NCBI GenBank assembly: GCA_945833725.1
Contig: CAMAFU010000034.1
Location: 1-12,160, forward strand
Source of the DNA: an uncultured Treponema sp.
Lineage (GTDB): Bacteria; Spirochaetota; Spirochaetia; Treponematales; Treponemataceae
Reading direction: 5' to 3'
Length of the DNA stretch: 12,160 bases
The notes beneath the pieces were generated by a model, which worked only from the letters and a program-made list of their open reading frames with translations, ran no database searches and was not told the origin of the DNA. Below are positions 7,838 to 12,160 of this stretch, one piece after another. The translations under genes and the position numbers were made by a program. Position 1 is the stretch's first letter, and each line of letters starts with the position of its first letter.

Positions 7838-8908
7838 TTATTTCCTGTCAGATTTTTCAATTGCCTCCCAAAGCCCCTGAATGTAACATGCACCAAGAGC
7901 CCTGTCATAAAGGCCGTACCCCGGCATACACTTTTCGCCCCAAATTGTCCTTCCGTGGTCAGGGCGTACAGGACCTGTAAAACCAATATCGTAAAGAGCT
8001 TTACAGGCTTCATACATATCAAAACTGCCGTCGGAAGAAAGGTGAGCTGCTTCTTCAAAAACACCAGGAGAAAAATGATGCAGGTTTCTTACATGGGCAA
8101 AATGGATTCTTCCTTTGCAGGAACGGATAATGTCAGGAATGTCGTTGTCAGGATTTGTACCAAGGCTGCCCATACAGAGGGTAATGCCGTTGTATTCCTT
8201 GTCAACAGCTCTCAAAAGCTTTAAAACTGCCTCTTTACCGGTAATAATCCGTGGAAGATCAAATACAGGCCAGGCAGGATCATCAGGATGAATAGCCATT
8301 TTTATGCCGTATTTTTCGCAGACAGGTCCAATAGCCTTTAAAAAGTAAACAAGATTTTCAAAAAGTTTTTCGGAAGTAACGCCTTTATAAGCATCAAAAA
8401 GTTCCTTTACTTTGGAAAGCCGCTCAGGTTCCCAGCCAGGCATAACAAAACCGTTGGAATTATCGGTAGTCTGGTCAAAAAAAGTCTGAGGATCAATAGT
8501 ATCAACAACTTTCTGGTCATAAGCAAGAACAGTAGAACCGTCAGGCCGCATTTTGCAAAGGTCGGTGCGGGTCCAGTCAAACACCGGCATAAAGTTATAG
8601 CAGACCATATTTATGCCTTCCTGTCCCAAACCGTCCAGCGTACTTATATAATTTTCGATGTATTTATCCCTATCTGCAGAACCAATTTTTATAGAATCGT
8701 GAATATTAACGCTTTCAATACCAGAAATTTCAAGACCCGCATTTTCAACAGTTTCTTTAATTCCCCGGATTCTTTCCAAAGGCCAGTTTTCACCAGCAGG
8801 AATATCGTACAAAGTAGTAATAACACCCTTTACACCGGGAATCTGCCTTATTTGCTCCAGAGAAACAGAATCAAACCCCGGACCATACCATCTTAAAGTC
8901 ATTTTCAT
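7838..8908 (-). CDS. uxuA: Mannonate dehydratase
   Basis: Cytoplasmic enzyme that dehydrates D-mannonate to 2-keto-3-deoxy-D-gluconate, the step after UxuB. The start TLRWYGP (residues 3-9) and GVITTLYDIPAGE match the family. Metal ligands expected for the TIM-barrel enzyme are all present: His207 (MAIHPDDP), Cys245 (ITLCMGS), His272 (HFAHVRN) and Asp317 (VRPDHGR). Length of 356 residues is normal for the short form. The ATG at 8908 is preferred over the one at 8914: GGGAG lies 7-8 nt before it, but abuts the 8914 ATG. It lies downstream of dctM, separated by a GC-rich hairpin block (8924-9010) that may control its translation, and 15 nt ahead of the GntR gene. Confidence 0.95.
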   Translation of the reverse strand: MKMTLRWYGPGFDSVSLEQIRQIPGVKGVITTLYDIPAGENWPLERIRGIKETVENAGLEISGIESVNIHDSIKIGSADRDKYIENYISTLDGLGQEGINMVCYNFMPVFDWTRTDLCKMRPDGSTVLAYDQKVVDTIDPQTFFDQTTDNSNGFVMPGWEPERLSKVKELFDAYKGVTSEKLFENLVYFLKAIGPVCEKYGIKMAIHPDDPAWPVFDLPRIITGKEAVLKLLRAVDKEYNGITLCMGSLGTNPDNDIPDIIRSCKGRIHFAHVRNLHHFSPGVFEEAAHLSSDGSFDMYEACKALYDIGFTGPVRPDHGRTIWGEKCMPGYGLYDRALGACYIQGLWEAIEKSDRK

Positions 8909-8923
8909 AATCATTCTCCCAAA

Positions 8924-9010
8924 GGAGGGGGAAGTCTCCCCCTACGCTGCCACTATCGTTGGCATCTACCCTCTCTACGGGGCTTAAAGGCAGCCCCGTA
9001 ACGCCCCGCC
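8924..9010 (-). repeat. GC-rich multi-hairpin block between dctM and uxuA
   Basis: An 87-nt block with 56 G/C in a strongly AT-rich region. It contains a perfect 9-bp stem TACGGGGCT/AGCCCCGTA (8976-8984 with 8992-9000, 7-nt loop), a 5-bp stem TGCCA/TGGCA (8948-8952 with 8960-8964, 7-nt loop), and a perfect 7-bp stem AGGGGGA/TCCCCCT (8926-8932 with 8937-8943, 4-nt loop). None is followed by a T tract in the direction of transcription, so this is not a standard terminator. Composition and stacked palindromes suggest an interspersed intergenic repeat or a mRNA-processing/translation-control element within the operon. The structure is seen directly; the role is inference. Confidence 0.6.
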
Positions 9011-9017
9011 TTAAAAA

Positions 9018-10319
9018 TTAAACGGCAAATCCCAAAATTCGCGGCAAGAACAGGGAAATTTCCGGTACAAATGTTACAAGAAGAAGGCCTGCAACCATTA
9101 CAGCATAAAAAGGAAGCATAGCCTTAACAGTTTTTTCTATGCTTATTTTACCCACACCGCAGCCTACAAAAAGTGCAGAACCTACAGGAGGCGTACAAAG
9201 ACCTACAGCAAGGTTAAAAATAAGCATTACCCCAAACTGCACGCGGCTCATGCCCAAAGCAGTTACAACAGGAATAAGTATAGGCGTAACAATAAGTATA
9301 AGAGGAGCCATATCCATAATGCATCCCAATACAAGGAGCATAGCATTTATAAGAAGAAGCAGAATTACCTTGTTATGAGTAATTGCCAGAAGACCTTCCG
9401 TAATAAGCGTTGGAATTTTTAAAAATGCTAAAAGCCATCCGAAAGCATTGGCCGCAGCAATAAGACTGAATACCATGGCAAGAGTTTTTACTGTATTCAT
9501 AAGAAGTTTAGGCATCATGGAAATTTTTAATTCCTTGTATACAAAAACCGAAATTATAAAGGCATAAATACAGGCAATGGCAGCAGATTCCGTAGCCGTA
9601 AAAAGACCGGCCGTAACGCCCACAAGAATAATTACAGCAGTAAAAAGGGCAAGAATTGCACTGGCAATAATTTTGACAGCTTCTTTAAATCCGATTTTTT
9701 CACCTTTAGGATAATGGCGAACAATGCTTATAACGGCACAAAGTACCAGCATTAAAATTCCAAGGGTAACACCTGGAACAAGACCTGCCATAAAAAGAGC
9801 ACCGACAGAAACGCCTCCAGCGGCAACAGAATAAATAATCATGTTGTGGCTTGGCGGAATAAGTACACCCTGACACGATGTAGCAACAGTAACGGCAACA
9901 GAAAAGTCTTTGTCGTAACCGCCCTTTTCCATCATAGGAATTTCTATTGAACCAAGAGAAGAAACATCGGCAACGGCAGAACCAGACAAATGACCAAAAA
10001 ACATGGAAGCAAGAACATTTACATAAGACAGTCCGCCTCTAAACCTGCCTACAATGGCATTGGCAGCCTGTAAAAGTCTGTCGCTTATGCCCCCCGCCCC
10101 CATAATTTCACCGGCAAGAACAAAAAAAGGAATTGCCATAAGGCTAAAACTGTCCACACCTTTTCCCATCTGCTGAATAAAAGACATAAGGGGAATGTTT
10201 ATATAAAAAAGCGTAATGCAGGAAGAAACGGCAATGGCAAAAATTACCGGCATTCTTAAAACAATAAACACCACAAACGAACCTAAAAGCAGGAACATGG
10301 CAACTTTTTCGTTATACAT
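9018..10319 (-). CDS. dctM: TRAP transporter large permease subunit, DctM type
   Basis: The ion-coupled transport subunit of the TRAP system, with about a dozen membrane segments over 433 residues (usual length). Conserved stretches are clear: DSFSLMAIPFFVLAGEIM (56-73), FFGHLSGSAVADVSSLGS (107-124), GVLIPPSHNMIIY (151-163), GLFTATESAA (238-247) and GLCTPPVGSALF (373-384); several correspond to the sodium/substrate-site loops of the DctM family. ATG at 10319 is chosen because GAGGAGG stands 6 nt before it and the protein then starts at the first helix; reading back to 10415 only adds a charged tail that overlaps dctQ. The gene overlaps the dctQ stop by 8 nt, pointing to translational coupling and one-to-one subunit synthesis. 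Confidence 0.95.
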   Translation of the reverse strand: MYNEKVAMFLLLGSFVVFIVLRMPVIFAIAVSSCITLFYINIPLMSFIQQMGKGVDSFSLMAIPFFVLAGEIMGAGGISDRLLQAANAIVGRFRGGLSYVNVLASMFFGHLSGSAVADVSSLGSIEIPMMEKGGYDKDFSVAVTVATSCQGVLIPPSHNMIIYSVAAGGVSVGALFMAGLVPGVTLGILMLVLCAVISIVRHYPKGEKIGFKEAVKIIASAILALFTAVIILVGVTAGLFTATESAAIACIYAFIISVFVYKELKISMMPKLLMNTVKTLAMVFSLIAAANAFGWLLAFLKIPTLITEGLLAITHNKVILLLLINAMLLVLGCIMDMAPLILIVTPILIPVVTALGMSRVQFGVMLIFNLAVGLCTPPVGSALFVGCGVGKISIEKTVKAMLPFYAVMVAGLLLVTFVPEISLFLPRILGFAV

Positions 10320-10983
10320 CAGCTTCCTCCTCTGAATCAGCGGCTTTTTTTGCAAGCTGCATTTCTTCAACAATCTGCTGGTCAGTTTTTTCACTTCCTC
10401 TGTTTCCGTCTTCAATAGATAAATGACGGAACCGTTTTAATCCCAGCAAATCCAGCAGGGCAAAATAGCATATAAAAACACCGCTAACAGGCATCATCAT
10501 GAATTTTACACCGTTAGGCCACTGGGTAGCAGGAAGTTTGTTTCCCATGGAAACGGCCGAAAGTTCAATTCCATAGCGGATAAGTATTATTCCAAAGAAA
10601 ATAATTGCAATAAGTATAAGTTTCTGTAAAACTTTCTGAACTGCAGAAGGCAGTTTGTTAAAAAAAATAGTAATGGAAATATGAAGGTCTTTTTCCACTC
10701 CTATAGCCATGGCAATAAATGCCGTCCAAACCATAAGAAGAAGCGCCACTTCTTCAGACCACATTATTGAATGTTTAAAAAAACGACAGAAAACCTGAAC
10801 GCTTACAACCACAACAATTACAAGAAGAACTAACTTTGAAAATTCCAAAAGAAGCCGGTAAATGCAGTCAAAAACAAAAGTCACTGCAGACACTGCCTTT
10901 TCCCAGCCTTTCATTCCGTCACGGCAAATCTCCGAAGGAACAGAAGAAAAAAAATTCTTTATTTTCTGAAGCACTCTATTCAT
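10312..10983 (-). CDS. dctQ: TRAP transporter small permease subunit, DctQ type
   Basis: The four-helix scaffold subunit that pairs with DctM. Helices lie at about 48-66, 77-95, 118-138 and 160-180, with the family signature FCRFF...WSEEVALLLMVW (65-86) and EKDLHISI (97-104). At 223 residues it is longer than the usual 160-190: there is a 45-residue soluble N-terminus and a charged C-terminal tail of about 40 residues (183-223, rich in Glu, Lys, Asp) after the last helix. AGAGG stands a few nt before the ATG. The 117-nt gap to dctP holds two inverted repeats. The family is clear; the function of the tails is unknown. Confidence 0.92.
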   Translation of the reverse strand: MNRVLQKIKNFFSSVPSEICRDGMKGWEKAVSAVTFVFDCIYRLLLEFSKLVLLVIVVVVSVQVFCRFFKHSIMWSEEVALLLMVWTAFIAMAIGVEKDLHISITIFFNKLPSAVQKVLQKLILIAIIFFGIILIRYGIELSAVSMGNKLPATQWPNGVKFMMMPVSGVFICYFALLDLLGLKRFRHLSIEDGNRGSEKTDQQIVEEMQLAKKAADSEEEADV

Positions 10984-11000
10984 AAAACCTCTGAAAACAC

Positions 11001-11028
11001 ATAACTAATATTTTAATATATTAGTTAT
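11001..11028. promoter_or_regulatory. 11-bp inverted repeat between dctP and dctQ, candidate GntR operator
   Basis: A perfect 11-bp inverted repeat (ATAACTAATAT and ATATTAGTTAT, 6-nt centre) 18 nt upstream of the dctQ start. The minus strand contains the 12-mer ACTAATATATTA, which also occurs upstream of dctP (plus strand 12133-12144). The recurrence within one operon favours a protein-binding site, most likely for the GntR/FCD regulator encoded in the same operon. In the RNA it could also form an AT-only-like weak hairpin. Binding is inferred. Confidence 0.45.
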
Positions 11029-11041
11029 AAGGCTAAAATAA

Positions 11042-11087
11042 TTCCCTTTTTACAGCAGGGCATTATTTCCTTACAGTAAAAAGGGAA
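11042..11087 (-). terminator. Intercistronic stem-loop after dctP, probable attenuator or RNA stabiliser
   Basis: A perfect 12-bp stem (TTCCCTTTTTAC at 11042-11053 with GTAAAAAGGGAA at 11076-11087) with a 22-nt loop begins 13 nt after the dctP stop in the direction of transcription. The stem is followed by TTATTTT, a broken T run. This is the expected place for partial termination or 3'-end protection that leaves more dctP than dctQM message, as TRAP systems need more binding protein than permease. The stem is seen; the role is inferred. Confidence 0.5.
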
Positions 11088-11100
11088 CCGTTTTCAAAAA

Positions 11101-12096
11101 CTATTTGTTCTGAATTTGTTTAATTAAATCTTCGTATCCTGCACCAAACTGAGCATACAATGGAGCCATGGCAGCCTGGAATTTTTCTTTTTCGCCAGGT
11201 TCAAGTTCTGTAATTACAGCACCGCCTGCCTTAACTTTTTCTTCGGAAGCCTTTTCTTTTGCAGCCCAAAGTTCTCTTTCAATTTTTGCAGATTCTTTTG
11301 CACATTCTTTTATGATTTTCTGATCTTCAGGAGAAAGTTTTTCCCAAGTTTTTTTAGAAATCATCTGCATTTCAGGAACGCGTGTATGTTCATCAAGTAC
11401 ATAATATTTTGAAACTTCGTAGTGAGATGTTGATTCGTAAGAAGGCCAGTTGTTTTCTGCACCGTCAATTACACCTGTCTGCAATGCTGAATAAACTTCA
11501 CCATAAGCCATAGGAGTAGCATTTGCACCAACAGCAGCAACCATTCCCATCATAAGTTGAGATTCCTGAACACGAATTTTAAGGCCCTTAAGATCTGCAA
11601 GTTTTGTAACAGGACGCTTTGAATTGTAGAAGTTACGGGCACCGGCATCAAACCAGGACAAACCGATAAGGTTAGAAGAACTTACATTTGAAAGGAATTT
11701 TTCGCCAAGTTCACCGTCCAGAACACGCCACATCTGTGCAGCATCTTTGTAAAGGTATGGAAGCTGAAGCACATTAAGAGATTTATCGAATTCGGACAAA
11801 GGAGAAATTGAAACACGGGTAAAATCAATTGCACCAAACTGAAGCTGTTCAATAACAGATTTTTCGTCTCCCAACTGAGCACCATAATAAACATCAATAT
11901 GAATGCGGCCGTTTGTTTTCTGTTCTACCATTTCTGCAAATTTGTATGCAGCCTGAGTAGTAGGATAATCCTGCGGCTGATTTTCTGCATAGCGGAGAAC
12001 CATTTTAGATTCCTTTGCATTTTTTTTAGTACAGCCTGTCATTCCCACAGCAAGTGCTGCAACAGCACAAGTAACAGCAATAAGAGTTTTTTTCAT
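11101..12096 (-). CDS. dctP: TRAP transporter substrate-binding lipoprotein, DctP family
   Basis: The extracytoplasmic binding protein that captures the substrate for DctQM. Residues 1-21 are a signal peptide with lipobox MTGC and lipid-modified Cys22. The mature protein follows the DctP fold: LRYAENQPQDYPTTQAA (34-50), GAIDFTRVSISPLSEF (88-103), LQLPYLY, then the ligand region with Arg154 (AGARNFY), Arg175 (GLKIRVQES), which in the family holds the substrate carboxylate, and ANATPMAYGEVYSALQTGVIDGAENN (191-216) with probable ligand residue Asn215. With uxuA/uxuB downstream the ligand is likely a hexuronate. ATG at 12096 is chosen because GGAGG stands 7 nt before it; a TTG two codons earlier is less likely. 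First gene of the operon. Confidence 0.94.
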   Translation of the reverse strand: MKKTLIAVTCAVAALAVGMTGCTKKNAKESKMVLRYAENQPQDYPTTQAAYKFAEMVEQKTNGRIHIDVYYGAQLGDEKSVIEQLQFGAIDFTRVSISPLSEFDKSLNVLQLPYLYKDAAQMWRVLDGELGEKFLSNVSSSNLIGLSWFDAGARNFYNSKRPVTKLADLKGLKIRVQESQLMMGMVAAVGANATPMAYGEVYSALQTGVIDGAENNWPSYESTSHYEVSKYYVLDEHTRVPEMQMISKKTWEKLSPEDQKIIKECAKESAKIERELWAAKEKASEEKVKAGGAVITELEPGEKEKFQAAMAPLYAQFGAGYEDLIKQIQNK

Positions 12097-12122
12097 AACC
12101 AATCCTCCAAAAAAATAGGTTC

Positions 12123-12145
12123 TTAGTAATATACTAATATATTAG
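12123..12145. promoter_or_regulatory. Overlapping palindromes upstream of dctP, candidate operator
   Basis: Two overlapping perfect palindromes, TTAGTA-ATA-TACTAA (12123-12137) and CTAATATATTAG (12134-12145), lie 27-49 nt upstream of the dctP ATG, where promoter and 5' leader should be. They share the 12-mer ACTAATATATTA with the dctP-dctQ site. The TTAGTA...TACTAA form resembles the short AT-rich palindromes bound by FadR-type GntR proteins. The hexamers inside could also serve as a -10 box, so binding would block transcription. The window ends too soon to place a -35. Confidence 0.5.
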
Positions 12146-12160
12146 AATCATAAAATTGAA

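Noticed and set aside
8924..9010. CRISPR or intrinsic terminator reading of the hairpin block
   Set aside because: There are no regularly spaced direct repeats, and no T run follows any stem in the direction of transcription.
10320..10415. Extended DctM start
   Set aside because: The extra 32 residues are charged, overlap dctQ, and lack a ribosome binding site, whereas the ATG at 10319 has a strong one.

Overview
This is an AT-rich window of accessory and housekeeping genes from what looks like a host-associated spirochaete close to Treponema. That placement is an inference from several traits together: low G+C with long T/A tracts, a PEGA-domain outer-membrane-type protein, loose lipoprotein signal peptides and a uronate/TRAP catabolic operon. 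No rRNA, tRNA, CRISPR array, insertion sequence or integrase was seen.

Layout. On the minus strand at the left (54-4000) three genes run head to tail: a PEGA-domain envelope protein, an HtrA/Deg-type periplasmic serine protease (37 nt apart), and a class 3 lipase-like exported protein whose ATG overlaps the protease stop codon. Next is radC (4104-4760, minus), which is divergent from a lipoprotein with a GH73-type glucosaminidase domain (4903-5505, plus). That gene runs into the 3' end of uxuB with a 4-nt convergent overlap.

The right half (5502-12096, all minus) reads as one hexuronate module in transcription order: dctP, dctQ, dctM (a complete TRAP transporter), uxuA (mannonate dehydratase), a GntR/FCD regulator, and uxuB (fructuronate reductase). 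The likely flow is uptake of a hexuronate (glucuronate, fructuronate or a related acid) by the TRAP system, reduction of D-fructuronate to D-mannonate by UxuB, and dehydration to 2-keto-3-deoxygluconate by UxuA, with the FCD regulator as sensor. The isomerase UxaC, KDG kinase and KDPG aldolase are not in the window.

Regulation visible in the sequence. An AT-rich palindrome family sharing a 12-mer (ACTAATATATTA) lies just upstream of dctP and again between dctP and dctQ, so it is a good candidate operator for the GntR protein. A 12-bp stem-loop follows dctP and probably sets the ratio of binding protein to permease. A GC-rich, hairpin-dense 87-nt block (56 of 87 G/C) lies between dctM and uxuA; it looks like an inserted repeat or an RNA regulatory element and may mask the uxuA ribosome binding site.

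Most notable oddity: the lipase-like gene ends at a TAA, and its frame stays open beyond that stop to the window edge, encoding a His-Ser segment that looks like the missing catalytic-histidine region. This suggests a nonsense mutation, stop readthrough or a sequencing error.
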